A stretch of 64,000 bases of DNA from Lactiplantibacillus xiangfangensis (GTDB lineage Bacteria > Bacillota > Bacilli > Lactobacillales > Lactobacillaceae): contig NZ_JQCL01000057.1 in assembly GCF_001438845.1 (NCBI RefSeq), positions 244,911 to 308,910 on the forward strand. Reading direction: 5' to 3'. A model generated the notes under the pieces. The model was not told where the DNA came from and made no database searches. It saw nothing but the letters and a program-made list of their open reading frames with translations. Made by a program: the position numbers and the translations under genes. Shown here one piece after another: positions 15,528 through 24,853 of the stretch. How positions within the stretch are numbered: the stretch's first letter is position 1; every line of letters begins with the position of its first letter.

Positions 15528-16904
15528 ATGCAAACACAAAAATTATCGCTCAAACACTATATTATTATTGGCTCAATGCTATTCGGCATGTTTTTTGGCG
15601 CTGGCAACCTGATCTTTCCTATTCACCTAGGCCAGTTGGCGGGCGGCCACTGGTTAACGGCTGGCTGGGGGTTCCTGCTGACGGGGACGATCCTACCTTT
15701 ACTCGGGATCATTGCGATTAGCGTGACCCGTAGTAGCGGCATTTACGACTTAGCCAAACCAATTGGTAAACGCTACGCGACCACCTTCATGATCCTAACT
15801 TGTGCGACCCTTGGCCCCTTGTTTGCGACGCCCCGGACGGCGACCACGCCGTTTCAAATCGGGATTGCAAGCCACGTTAGTGCCAGTCAAGCCCCGCTAT
15901 ACTTACTGATTTATTCGCTACTTTTCTTTAGCTTTACTTACTGGGCGTCCCGCAAACCAACTGGCATTATTGATACAATTGGCAAACTCCTCAACCCGAC
16001 CTTTTTAATTTTACTGGCACTGATTTTTGGCCTAGCTTTCACGCACCCGCTCGGGACCGCTGGGACGGCCCGGGTCACGGTAGCTTATCAGGGTGGGGCT
16101 TTCCTGAACGGCTTTTTGCAAGGCTATAACACGATGGACGCACTCGCGGCCTTACTATTCGGGATTGCGGTGGTCACGACGATTCGCGGTCTTGGTCAAA
16201 AAGAACCTAAGGCAGTTGCGCAAACGGCGGCCAAATCCAGCCTACTCAGTATTAGCCTAGAAGCCATGATTTATTTGGGCTTAATCTGGCTCGGCGCAAC
16301 GTCACTGTCACACTTTAAGTTATCGACGGATGGCGGGATCGCCTTTTCACAAATTGCGAATGCTTTGATGGGCGTCCCAGGAGAAATTATTTTGGCTATC
16401 ATGGCGACCCTGACTTGTTTAACAACGGCGGTTGGCTTGACGACATCGTTTTCGGAAGCCCTACACGCTAAGTTTCCTAAAATCAGTTATCGGGCTTGGA
16501 ACCGGCTATCTTGCGGCGCATCACTCTTGATTGCCAACATCGGCTTAGACCAGATTATTGCGTGGTCGACGCCAATGCTCATGTTTTTATACCCATTAGC
16601 AATCACGCTAATCATTTTGGCCATCGCCTCCCCACTTTTTCACAACGACCCCGCCGTTTACCGGTGGACGACCGCGTTGACTTTAATTCCCGCCGTCTTA
16701 GACGCGTTGGGAGCGGCCCCCGCAATTATTACGCATTTAGGTTGGGTGCAACAGTTACTGGCGTGGGATGACCGCTACTTACCATTGGCAAAACTTGGGT
16801 TGGATTGGGCCTTGCCAGCACTGATTGGGTTAATGATTGGGCTTAGCTGGCACGTGATTCAACAAGGGTTAGCCGCGCGGGATTACAAAATGAACCGGAA
16901 TTAA
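15528..16904 (+). CDS. brnQ: Branched-chain amino acid:cation symporter BrnQ
   Basis: The 458-residue membrane protein has about twelve hydrophobic segments and the family-typical start YIIIGSMLFGMFFGAGNLIFP. It also carries the GLGQKEPKAV loop of the LIVCS (BrnQ) family. It takes up leucine, isoleucine and valine with sodium or proton. ACGGAGG precedes the ATG. It is the only gene behind the T-box leader, so expression should follow the charging of a branched-chain tRNA. Confidence 0.93.
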   Translation: MQTQKLSLKHYIIIGSMLFGMFFGAGNLIFPIHLGQLAGGHWLTAGWGFLLTGTILPLLGIIAISVTRSSGIYDLAKPIGKRYATTFMILTCATLGPLFATPRTATTPFQIGIASHVSASQAPLYLLIYSLLFFSFTYWASRKPTGIIDTIGKLLNPTFLILLALIFGLAFTHPLGTAGTARVTVAYQGGAFLNGFLQGYNTMDALAALLFGIAVVTTIRGLGQKEPKAVAQTAAKSSLLSISLEAMIYLGLIWLGATSLSHFKLSTDGGIAFSQIANALMGVPGEIILAIMATLTCLTTAVGLTTSFSEALHAKFPKISYRAWNRLSCGASLLIANIGLDQIIAWSTPMLMFLYPLAITLIILAIASPLFHNDPAVYRWTTALTLIPAVLDALGAAPAIITHLGWVQQLLAWDDRYLPLAKLGLDWALPALIGLMIGLSWHVIQQGLAARDYKMNRN

Positions 16905-16947
16905 ATGGTGTATGATAGAAAGTAACTAATTAATGGATGGTGAGTCG

Positions 16948-18132
16948 ATGGCTTTTTTGGGAATACTTTGTTTGTTGATCGTTGCGACCACGCTAGCGGG
17001 ACACTTTGCGCACCGGATGGGAATTCCGGCGGTGATTGGGGAAATTTTGGTCGGAATCGTACTGGGTCCCGCAATCCTCAACTGGGTCCATCTAACGACG
17101 ATGGTTCAAACATTTTCGGACATTGGGGTTGTCGTACTGATGTTTATCGGTGGCCTAGAGAGTAACTTGGCGTTGTTGCGCAAGTACTTACGGCCGGCAA
17201 TCGTGGTGGCCATCATCGGGGTGATTTTTCCGGTGGTCATCATGGGCGTTGCTAGCCGGTTATTCCAATTTAGCTGGTTCGAATCGTTGTTTATTGGGGT
17301 GATCTTTTCTGCAACCTCTGTTTCAATCTCGGTGGAAGTTTTAAAAGAATTTAAAGCGTTAGATACCAAAGAAGGTGCGACGATTTTAGGTGCAGCCGTC
17401 GCGGATGACATCATTGGCGTGATCTTACTCAGTATCATGATTTCAATGATGGGGCATCAAAGCGGCGTGAGTCAGACCAATTTAGGCGTCGTATTGCTTG
17501 AACAAGTCGCTTTCTTTATTGGCGTGTTCATTGTTATTAAATGGGTAGCGCCGTACTTAATGCGGCTGAGTGACCATTTGTTGATGGCGGCTAGTCCGAC
17601 CATCGTTGCCATCATCATTTGTTTGGCCATGGCGTGGTTGGCGGACTTGGTTGGTTTGAGTGGCGCAATTGGGGCGTTCTTTGCCGGTGTCGCCATTGCA
17701 CAAACGGACTACCAACACGTTGTGGACGTTTCAATTGAACCGGTCGGCTACACGATGTTTATCCCGCTATTTTTCGTCAGTGTCGGTCTGAACATGACGT
17801 TTAAAGGGTTCTGGGAAGCCTTGCCGTTTATTGCGGTGATGACAGTCCTCGGTGTCCTAACCAAGCTATTGGGCTGCGGCCTGGGCGCAAAACTGAACGG
17901 CTTCAGTGGGTCTAGTAATTATTTAGTCGGAGCCGGAATGATCTCGCGTGGTGAAATGGCGTTGATTACGGCGCAAATTGGGTTTTCAGCACACTTACTG
18001 TCCGGTGACTATTATTCCGATGTGATTCTGGTCATTATTTTGGTCACCATGATTGCACCGTTCGTATTGAAGGATGCGATCCACCGTGCCCCGCACGCAA
18101 CTAGAACTCCCAAGTCCGTAGAAGAAAATTAA
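16948..18132 (+). CDS. CPA2 cation:proton antiporter (NapA/KefB type)
   Basis: The 394-residue protein has 12-13 membrane segments, the GIPAVIGEILVGIVLGP opening of the CPA2 family and the ion-binding Asp-Asp pair in AAVADDIIGVI. This is the electrogenic NapA type. There is no TrkA-N domain. The ATG at 16948 has GGATGG seven bases upstream; an ATG at 16933 is the alternative. A terminator follows. Likely function is Na+/H+ exchange in pH or salt homeostasis. Confidence 0.88.
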   Translation: MAFLGILCLLIVATTLAGHFAHRMGIPAVIGEILVGIVLGPAILNWVHLTTMVQTFSDIGVVVLMFIGGLESNLALLRKYLRPAIVVAIIGVIFPVVIMGVASRLFQFSWFESLFIGVIFSATSVSISVEVLKEFKALDTKEGATILGAAVADDIIGVILLSIMISMMGHQSGVSQTNLGVVLLEQVAFFIGVFIVIKWVAPYLMRLSDHLLMAASPTIVAIIICLAMAWLADLVGLSGAIGAFFAGVAIAQTDYQHVVDVSIEPVGYTMFIPLFFVSVGLNMTFKGFWEALPFIAVMTVLGVLTKLLGCGLGAKLNGFSGSSNYLVGAGMISRGEMALITAQIGFSAHLLSGDYYSDVILVIILVTMIAPFVLKDAIHRAPHATRTPKSVEEN

Positions 18133-18148
18133 TTTTAAATTTGAGTCT

Positions 18149-18197
18149 AAAAAAGCCTTGTTACTAACACTTTGGCGGTGTTAATAACAAGGTTTTT
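18149..18197 (+). terminator. Intrinsic terminator after the antiporter gene
   Basis: AAAAAGCCTTGTTACTAACAC pairs with GGTGTTAATAACAAGGTTTTT around a 6-base loop. Confidence 0.88.
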
Positions 18198-18236
18198 AGT
18201 TTTCTTAAAATGGTATTTATATTAGTCGCTACGGCT

Positions 18237-18388
18237 GGCAGAACTGGTGTGCTATGGGGACGGTCCCAGCCAAAGTGCGGTCTGGAACCTCAATTTAAAG
18301 CCGATAGACCGCGTCTTTAAATTGCCCCGCAACATTAACTGGCAAAGAACGCCGGCTAATGTTGCCGACACAGCACACCAATTCTGCC
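18237..18388. repeat. Structured multibranch intergenic element
   Basis: A 17-base inverted repeat (18237-18253 with 18372-18388, one mismatch) encloses several smaller hairpins: 18257-18267, 18291-18324 (10-base stem) and 18329-18365 (9-base stem). It is part of the 477-base gap between the antiporter terminator and helD. Any short reading frame here is broken by the structure and has no ribosome site. Function unknown; non-coding RNA or a degenerate mobile element are the options. Confidence 0.55.
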
Positions 18389-18445
18389 TGCCTTCGCTAA
18401 ATCCAGCTACGATATGGTGGTTAATCTTAATTTGTTGAATAGCCT

Positions 18446-18622
18446 GAGGTTGACACTGATAGCATCGGTCGTGAAGGTGGTGTTTGGTCGGCGTTTTTTG
18501 CCGGCCTTACACCACGGACGGTCCGGGATAGTTGCGTTTTTTGCAATTATTCCGGGCGAGGGTTAAGACCGCCCCTCAGGCTTAACCCGGTCCCATGGCC
18601 GCATGTTATCAGTGGCGACCGG
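18446..18622 (+). repeat. Cloverleaf-folding repeat, copy A
   Basis: This element of about 177 bases is present in reverse orientation at 24485-24659. An outer stem (CTGATAGCAT at 18456 with ATGTTATCAG ending 18612, extended on both sides) closes three hairpins: 18477-18515, 18523-18555 and 18560-18588. Stem sequences differ between the copies while pairing is kept. It lies just beyond the 3' end of helD, in a gene-free stretch. Confidence 0.7.
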
Positions 18623-18674
18623 AACTGTTGGTTCGAGTTCTGGCCGCCGGAGCGGTTAATTTAACCGTTACGCG

Positions 18675-20984
18675 TTACACACGGACCTGATGCTCGATCG
18701 TGAATAAGGTTGGATCGAGGTGGGCGACTAGTGGGGAGACGTCGCCGATGCTGAGTAGGGTCAAGTGATGCATGGCCCGGGACGCAATGGTGTAGAGCAC
18801 CCCAACGGAAGCGGCGTCCGGATAGTTTTCAGCCGAGACGTCGTAGGCCACGACCGCGTCGAATTCAAGTCCCTTGGCCAAGTAGATCGGCATGACGATG
18901 ACTCCTTGTGGCATCGTGCGGTCACTGTCGGCCATTAAGGTCGTGACCGTGTGATGTTTCAAGTATTGATAAACGCGCTTGCTTTCGGCAAGGTCCTTAG
19001 TCAAAACGGCGACGGTGTGAGTTGATTTTAACTGATACTGAACCTCGGTCAATAGCCCGCTTAACGCGGCGTCCGTTCCGTAGCGAATCATTACTTTGGG
19101 CAAGTCGCCTTCACGGGTGAACGCTTGAATCTGATCACCGTCGGGTAAGAGAGCCTTAGCAAAGTTGGTAATTTGCTTGGTCGAGCGGTAGCTCTTGTTT
19201 AACGTGATGAGGTTAGCGCGCCGAACGTTGAAGGCGTCACGGAGCCGTTCCAGCAATTGTTGCGGTTGTTCAATATCTTTGAAAAGGGCCTGCTCGCTAT
19301 CTCCTAATAAAGTGAACTTTGCTAACGGAAAGGCGTGCTTGATGTAGAGCAGTTGTGCGAGTGAGTAGTCCTGCATTTCATCGACAAAGATGTACTGCAT
19401 GCGCCGGTTCTGACCGCTCCCCGTTAAAATATCACGAAGTAGCAATAACGGTGCGCAGTCCACGAGGGCGATGCGATGGTACTCGATGCCGTGACGGAAA
19501 GCCTGCATCCGGGCACGCCACTGCTCAGGCTGCACGTCGTCCGGGCGAGTGATTTGCCCTAGAAAATCATTGTACTGTTCGTAGGTGTCTAAGAAGTAGC
19601 CGTTATAAATGGCGTCGTAAACTTGGCGCAGGCGTTTGGTCACGATCTGCTTACCAATGTAGAAAACTTCGTCATCCATGGACTGGAACTCACCGCGGCG
19701 CTTGTTGCCAAGTAAGTCGTGGTAAGCTTCGTCGGTCAACTGGTCAATGATGTCGTTGACCCAGTCGGCCTGGGCTTCGTCGTCGATGCGGTGTTTCAAG
19801 CGTTTGATCAAGGTGTTCTTAACGGCTAAGAAGCGATCGGCTGGTTGCATGGCGGCGGGAAGTTCCGCCGCAATTTTTTCGATGGCCGCTTTATGGAAGA
19901 AAATCTCGCCATTAAAGACAATATTGGTAAAGCGCATCTGATCAGCCGGTAAAGTGTGACAGTAATGGTCGACTTGCTGCATGAAGTCGGCACTTTCTTG
20001 AAACGCTCGAATGGCTGGCGTTATTGCCGCGCCTTTGCGGTCACTTTCGTAACGTTCGAAGAGACTTTCAACGGTGAGGCCTTGGAACCGTGCACTGAGA
20101 AATTCAGCAAGGGTCACTTGCCGCATATTGCGTTCGCCTAAACTCGGGAGCACTTCAGAGATGTAGTGACTAAAGAGCCGGTTTGGTGAAAAGAGCACCA
20201 TTTGATCCGCTTCAAGGGATGCCCGCGAATGGTAGAGCAAAAAGGCAATCCGCTGTAAGATGGCGGACGTTTTGCCAGAACCAGCGACGCCTTGGACCAC
20301 GAGTAAATCGCTGTAAGTATCACGAATGATGTCGTTTTGTTCCTTTTGAATCGTCGCAACGATGTTTTGCATGTAAGCGTCGTTTTGTTCGCCAAGCACG
20401 GACTGTAAAATTTCGTCGCCAACGGTTTCGTTGGTATCAAACATGTTTTTGATTTGACCCTGATTGATTTGAAATTGGCGTTTCTTCATTAATTCGGTCG
20501 TTTGTTGGCCAGCTGGCGTCTGATAGTCGACTTGTCCCAGCGTCCCGTTATAGTAGACCGAAGAAATCGGGGCGCGCCAGTCGTAGACCAAGAAATTTTG
20601 GTCAGCGTCCACGAATGAGGCGGTCCCAATGTATAGCCTTTCGGGGTCATCACTGGGGTCGTCTTGAATATCGATGCGGCCGAAATAAGGTGAGTTGCGC
20701 AAATCCTTTAAAACGCCGACCTGACGTTTTAAAATAGACTCAGACTCCACGGCTCGTTCGACCATTTGTTTTTGTTGTTGAAGTTCGGCGTTGGTTTCAA
20801 TCCGGTCGTCGACTTCGAACGTGTTGACGGAGTTATTATCACCATAGTTTGTTTGAATCACATCGGTTTCTCGATGGGCCTTGGCCAATAAATCATCGGT
20901 CTGTTTTGACCGTTCTTTAATTTGTTCAATGACCCGATCGACCCGCCGTTGTTCTTGTTGTTGCTCCTGCTCTGATGTTGCCAA
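18675..20984 (-). CDS. helD: RNA polymerase recycling motor HelD
   Basis: The 769-residue UvrD-like ATPase has a coiled-coil N-terminus (about 1-100, Gln/Glu-rich), Walker A GVAGSGKTSA near residue 233, Walker B IFVDEMQDYS and late motifs LITLNKSYRST and PIYLAKGLEFDAVV. HelD binds stalled RNA polymerase and releases DNA and RNA. The start is TTG at 20984, supported by GGGAGG about eight bases upstream and by the absence of any nearby ATG. A single gene on its strand; a small CGGTTAA/TTAACCG hairpin lies past its stop. Confidence 0.9.
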   Translation of the reverse strand: MATSEQEQQQEQRRVDRVIEQIKERSKQTDDLLAKAHRETDVIQTNYGDNNSVNTFEVDDRIETNAELQQQKQMVERAVESESILKRQVGVLKDLRNSPYFGRIDIQDDPSDDPERLYIGTASFVDADQNFLVYDWRAPISSVYYNGTLGQVDYQTPAGQQTTELMKKRQFQINQGQIKNMFDTNETVGDEILQSVLGEQNDAYMQNIVATIQKEQNDIIRDTYSDLLVVQGVAGSGKTSAILQRIAFLLYHSRASLEADQMVLFSPNRLFSHYISEVLPSLGERNMRQVTLAEFLSARFQGLTVESLFERYESDRKGAAITPAIRAFQESADFMQQVDHYCHTLPADQMRFTNIVFNGEIFFHKAAIEKIAAELPAAMQPADRFLAVKNTLIKRLKHRIDDEAQADWVNDIIDQLTDEAYHDLLGNKRRGEFQSMDDEVFYIGKQIVTKRLRQVYDAIYNGYFLDTYEQYNDFLGQITRPDDVQPEQWRARMQAFRHGIEYHRIALVDCAPLLLLRDILTGSGQNRRMQYIFVDEMQDYSLAQLLYIKHAFPLAKFTLLGDSEQALFKDIEQPQQLLERLRDAFNVRRANLITLNKSYRSTKQITNFAKALLPDGDQIQAFTREGDLPKVMIRYGTDAALSGLLTEVQYQLKSTHTVAVLTKDLAESKRVYQYLKHHTVTTLMADSDRTMPQGVIVMPIYLAKGLEFDAVVAYDVSAENYPDAASVGVLYTIASRAMHHLTLLSIGDVSPLVAHLDPTLFTIEHQVRV

Positions 20985-21158
20985 GAAAAGGCCTCCCGTC
21001 TGTTAAATCGTCTAAATTGCTTGAACAATTCTAGGCGGATTTGGGCGGGGTGTCAATTAAAGCGTTTGACCGGTGGCAATAAATTCTAGTCAGCGCTTGC
21101 ATGGATTCAAAAAGTATTCTAATATGATTTTAATAATTCTAATCAATGGGGTGAGAAA

Positions 21159-21935
21159 TTGCGAGTAGCTTTAGCGCAAATTGACGTTCAATTTGGTGAT
21201 CCGGATGCCAACTTTACTCAAGTTCAAGCAGCAATTCAACGGGCCGCGGAACAAGCGGTAGATGTAATCGTGTTGCCAGAAATGTGGAATACGGGGTACG
21301 CGTTACAACGATTAAACGTTTTAGCGGACGAGGAAGGTCAACGGACCTTAAAGCTCCTGAGTCAGCTAGCCAAGAAATTTAACGTCAACATTGTTGGCGG
21401 CTCGGTGGCAGTGGCTAGGGATGGGCAATACTATAACGAAATGTTAGTGGTCAATCGGCAGGGTGAACTGTTAAGCCGTTATGACAAGGTTCACCGCTTT
21501 GGTTTGATGGCCGAAGACCGCTACATCACGGCCGGTGCGACTGAGAACTTGTTTGCGATTGACGACGTGCCCGCGATGGGGGTCATCTGTTACGACATTC
21601 GTTTCCCAGAATGGTTACGTAAGCAGGCGGCTCAAGGGCCCCGGGTGATCTTTGTCAGTGCCGAATGGCCGACCGTGCGACTACCACAGTGGCGGTTACT
21701 CTTACAGGCGCGCGCCATTGAAAATCAAGCGTTCGTCGTGGCCGTTAACCGGGTCGGTAGTGATCCGGACAACGACTTTGGCGGCCAGTCACTGGTCATC
21801 GATCCGCTCGGCAGTATTATTGCGCAGGCGGAAGACCACGCGCAAATCGTCACGGCGCAGCTTGATTTAGCACAAGTCGATCAGGTTCGCGGCCAGATTC
21901 CAGTATTTGACGACCGGCGTCCAGAATTATATTAA
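21159..21935 (+). CDS. Carbon-nitrogen hydrolase, omega-amidase/MtnU-like
   Basis: The 258-residue nitrilase-superfamily enzyme has the catalytic triad Glu (VLPEMWNTG), Lys (RYDKVHRF) and Cys (VICYDIRFPEW). Length and motifs suit omega-amidase (alpha-ketoglutaramate or ketosuccinamate hydrolysis). The next gene is a class I aminotransferase; the two together would run glutamine-dependent transamination of a 2-oxo acid made irreversible by amide hydrolysis, as MtnE/MtnU do for methionine salvage. The start is TTG with GGGGTGAG three bases upstream. Confidence 0.85.
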   Translation: MRVALAQIDVQFGDPDANFTQVQAAIQRAAEQAVDVIVLPEMWNTGYALQRLNVLADEEGQRTLKLLSQLAKKFNVNIVGGSVAVARDGQYYNEMLVVNRQGELLSRYDKVHRFGLMAEDRYITAGATENLFAIDDVPAMGVICYDIRFPEWLRKQAAQGPRVIFVSAEWPTVRLPQWRLLLQARAIENQAFVVAVNRVGSDPDNDFGGQSLVIDPLGSIIAQAEDHAQIVTAQLDLAQVDQVRGQIPVFDDRRPELY

Positions 21936-21983
21936 ATTGCATTTTAAACGATAAAAAAATCATGAATAGAAAGTGGTGCCTCC

Positions 21984-23153
21984 ATGGAATTCTCAGAGTC
22001 TGATATTTTGCAACATTTACCCAAACAATTTTTTGCTAGTTTAGTTCAACATGTTAACGCCAAAGTGGCGAGCGGTGCGGACGTTATTAACTTAGGTCAG
22101 GGGAACCCGGATCAACCGACGCCACCCTTCATCGTTGAAGCGTTGTCAACCGCAGCGCAAGACCCGGCAACCCATAAATACGCGCAGTTCCGCGGGCAAC
22201 CAGATTTCAAGCAAGCGTGTGCTGATTTTTACGAACGGGAATACGGCGTTAAGCTGGACCCCGAAAAAGAAGTCGCTGTTTTGGGTGGAACCAAGATTGG
22301 ATTAGTGGAGTTACCCTACGCATTAATGAATCCGGGCGAGACCATTTTGATGCCAGATCCCGGCTATCCGGACTATTTCTCTGGGGTCGCGTTAGCTAAA
22401 GTGAAACTCGAAACTTACCCATTATTGGAAGAAAACAACTTCTTATTAGACTTTGATCACCTTGACCCGGCCGTCGCCGACGCTGCCAAGTTATTGTATA
22501 TGAACTATCCGAACAACCCGACTGGTGCGGTCGCAACGCCTGAATTTTATGCGCAAACGGTGGCCTATGCGAAGGAACATCAAATTGGCGTGGTCAGTGA
22601 TTTTGCTTACGGTGCAATCGGTTACGACGGGAAACGGCCGATTAGCTTCTTGCAGACGCCGGGTGCTAAGGACGTCGGCATTGAATTTTATTCCTTCTCC
22701 AAGACGTACAACATGGCCGGCTGGCGCTTAGGGTTTGCGGTTGGTAATCCAGACATGATCGAAGCCATTAACCTCATTCAAGATCATTTATTTGTCAGTG
22801 TCTTCCCAGCGATTCAACGGGCTGGGAGCGCGGCTTTGAATAGTGACCAAAGTGCGGCTAAGGAAATCAGTGACCGTTATGAATCGCGGCGCGATGCCTT
22901 ATTAGGCGCCGCAGCCAAGATTAATTGGCCAGCCTATAAGCCGGGTGGTGCTTTCTATACCTTGATGAAAGTGCCTGCCGGTTACACCAGCGAACAGTTC
23001 GCTAACTTACTGTTAGATCAAGCCAGCGTGGCCGTTGCGCCATGTAATGGGTTTGGGCCGCACGGAGAAGGCTACGTCCGCATCGGCTTACTAGTCTCCG
23101 AAGAACGGTTAGTTGAAGCCGTTGAACGGGTTGGTAAACTGAACCTATTTTAA
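21984..23153 (+). CDS. Class I/II pyridoxal phosphate aminotransferase (MtnE/YkrV-like)
   Basis: The 389-residue enzyme has the substrate-specificity start INLGQGNPDQPTPPFI, the NNPTGA motif and the PLP lysine in YSFSKTYNMAGWRLGFA. It resembles methionine/aromatic 2-oxo acid glutamine transaminases. The 48-base gap to the omega-amidase gene and shared direction suggest an operon. Substrate is inferred from context, not from residues. The ribosome site before the ATG is weak. Confidence 0.88.
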   Translation: MEFSESDILQHLPKQFFASLVQHVNAKVASGADVINLGQGNPDQPTPPFIVEALSTAAQDPATHKYAQFRGQPDFKQACADFYEREYGVKLDPEKEVAVLGGTKIGLVELPYALMNPGETILMPDPGYPDYFSGVALAKVKLETYPLLEENNFLLDFDHLDPAVADAAKLLYMNYPNNPTGAVATPEFYAQTVAYAKEHQIGVVSDFAYGAIGYDGKRPISFLQTPGAKDVGIEFYSFSKTYNMAGWRLGFAVGNPDMIEAINLIQDHLFVSVFPAIQRAGSAALNSDQSAAKEISDRYESRRDALLGAAAKINWPAYKPGGAFYTLMKVPAGYTSEQFANLLLDQASVAVAPCNGFGPHGEGYVRIGLLVSEERLVEAVERVGKLNLF

Positions 23154-23155
23154 CT

Positions 23156-23184
23156 TTGACAGCGTCCGTGATAACGCTTAGACT
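23156..23184 (+). promoter_or_regulatory. Promoter of the trpS leader
   Basis: TTGACA (23156-23161) and TAGACT (23179-23184) are 17 bases apart, just after the aminotransferase stop codon. Confidence 0.8.
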
Positions 23185-23204
23185 AGAGCTAATTAATCGT
23201 TGAA

Positions 23205-23413
23205 GAAAAGAACAGTAAGGCGTCCACTAACAGAGATCTGGCAAATGCTGAAAGCCGGAACGGACAAATGAATTGGCTTTTTGGAGATTCGGTGAAAACC
23301 GGGAACCCACCCTTATCGGCGTACGAGTGGCAGAAACATGTTTCTGCAATTTAGGTGGTACCACGGTGATGCGTCCTAATTGACTGATGAAGTCGATTAG
23401 GACGTTTTTTCGT
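23205..23413 (+). promoter_or_regulatory. T-box riboswitch upstream of trpS
   Basis: The leader has AGTA near 23214, the AGAGA bulge near 23232, specifier TGG (23274-23276) after GAAT, and the T-box AGGTGGTACCACGGTGATGCG (23353-23373). A terminator at 23371-23413 follows. TGG is the tryptophan codon, in exact agreement with the downstream tryptophanyl-tRNA synthetase. Confidence 0.95.
23371..23413 (+). terminator. T-box terminator of the trpS leader
   Basis: GCGTCCTAATTGACT pairs with AGTCGATTAGGACG and six T follow. Confidence 0.9.
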
Positions 23414-23458
23414 CCGAGTAGATGGTGAATAAGGATAGGTATGAAAGGATGTTTGACG

Positions 23459-24475
23459 ATGACAAAAAAAGTATTATTAACGGGTGACCGCCCAACCGGT
23501 AAGCTACACATTGGCCACTATGTTGGCTCATTACGTAACCGGGTCGCATTACAAAATACGGGTGATTACGATTCTTACATTATGATTGCGGATAACCAAG
23601 CTTTGACGGATAACGCCCATGATCCTGAAAAAATTCGGAAGAGTTTATTACAGGTTGCCATGGATTACTTGGCCGTGGGGATCGACCCTAAGAAGTCGAC
23701 GATTTTAGTGCAGTCACAAATTCCAGCTTTAACGGATATGATGAACCAATACCTTAACTTGGTGACGGTCGCACGGTTGAACCGCAACCCAACCGTTAAG
23801 ACGGAAATTAAACAGAAGGCGTTTGGTGAAAGTGTGCCAGCGGGCTTCTTCGTTTACCCAGTTAGCCAAGCCGCTGATATTACGGCGTTTAAAGCAACGA
23901 CGGTCCCTGTTGGGGATGACCAAGAACCAATGTTGGAACAAACCCGTGAAATCGTGCGGAGTTTCAACCGAACTTATGATACCAATACGTTAGTTGAACC
24001 AGAAGGCTACTTCCCAGCAAAGGGGTTAGGCCGAATTCCTGGGTTAGACGGTAACGCTAAGATGAGTAAGTCATTGGGCAACGCCATCTACCTTTCCGAC
24101 GATGCGGATATCTTAAAGAAAAAGGTTATGTCGATGTACACTGACCCAGATCACATTCACGTTGAAGATCCTGGTAAAGTTGAAGGCAACGTGGTCTTTA
24201 CTTACTTAGATATCTTCGATACTGACAAGGATAAAGTCGCCGACTTGAAGGCGCAGTACCAACACGGTGGCTTAGGTGATGTTAAGATCAAACGTTACTT
24301 GATGGAAGTCTTGGACGGTGAATTACGGCCAATCCGTGAACGGCGTGCGATTTACGAAGCTGATCCTGCCCAAGTGCTCCAGATTTTGAAGGACGGAACG
24401 GCTAAAGCTAACGTCGTTGCTGATCAAACTTGGAACGAAATGAAAGATGCCATTGGGATCAACTATTTTAAATAA
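23459..24475 (+). CDS. trpS: Tryptophanyl-tRNA synthetase
   Basis: The 338-residue class I synthetase has the ATP motif [17 protein letters not shown] (residues 8-24, HIGH-type) and a KMSKS motif in [12 protein letters not shown] near residue 200. It joins tryptophan to tRNA-Trp in the cytosol. GAAAGGA lies nine bases before the ATG at 23459, excluding the six-codon extension. Controlled by the T-box with a TGG specifier. Confidence 0.96.
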   Translation: MTKKVLLTGDRPTGKLHIGHYVGSLRNRVALQNTGDYDSYIMIADNQALTDNAHDPEKIRKSLLQVAMDYLAVGIDPKKSTILVQSQIPALTDMMNQYLNLVTVARLNRNPTVKTEIKQKAFGESVPAGFFVYPVSQAADITAFKATTVPVGDDQEPMLEQTREIVRSFNRTYDTNTLVEPEGYFPAKGLGRIPGLDGNAKMSKSLGNAIYLSDDADILKKKVMSMYTDPDHIHVEDPGKVEGNVVFTYLDIFDTDKDKVADLKAQYQHGGLGDVKIKRYLMEVLDGELRPIRERRAIYEADPAQVLQILKDGTAKANVVADQTWNEMKDAIGINYFK

Positions 24476-24484
24476 TTAGCTAAT

Positions 24485-24659
24485 CCGGTTGTCGCTGATA
24501 ACATGCGGTCGTGGGACCGGATTGAGCCTGAGAAACGGTCTCGATCCTCGCCCGGAACAGTTGCAAAAAGCACAAATGTTCCGGACCGTCCGTGGTGTAA
24601 GGGCAAAAAAACATTGCCCTAACGCCACAACCACGACCGATGCTATCAGCAACAACCTC
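24485..24659 (-). repeat. Cloverleaf-folding repeat, copy B
   Basis: The reverse complement of this stretch matches 18446-18622 along its whole length. Its three hairpins are kept, with different stem sequences that still pair (for example GTGGCGTTAGGGCAA with TTGCCCTTACACCAC). It sits between trpS and the four-paralogue array. A 64-codon frame on the minus strand lies inside it and is not credible as a gene. Confidence 0.7.
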
Positions 24660-24718
24660 TGAGCGTTCAATGTGTTTTAGCGGTTATAATTTATTTAAAT
24701 CAGTAGAATTTTCTAAAT

Positions 24719-24745
24719 GGAGACTTGTTTTGGGTCTCCTTTTTT
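24719..24745 (+). terminator. Intrinsic terminator
   Basis: GGAGAC and GTCTCC with a nine-base loop and a six-T tail. It follows trpS and the repeat, ahead of the paralogue array. Confidence 0.8.
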
Positions 24746-24853
24746 GTAGTTATTTAAGCCTATTCAACTGTTAGTATTAATTAGATTATAAATACAGTAG
24801 TCATTTAATTATTAAACGCGTAATATAAAAGAAAATAGCGAGGGGGTGCTCGA

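Noticed and set aside
24476-24670. 64-codon minus-strand frame after trpS
   Set aside because: It lies in the cloverleaf repeat; copy A of the repeat does not keep the frame.
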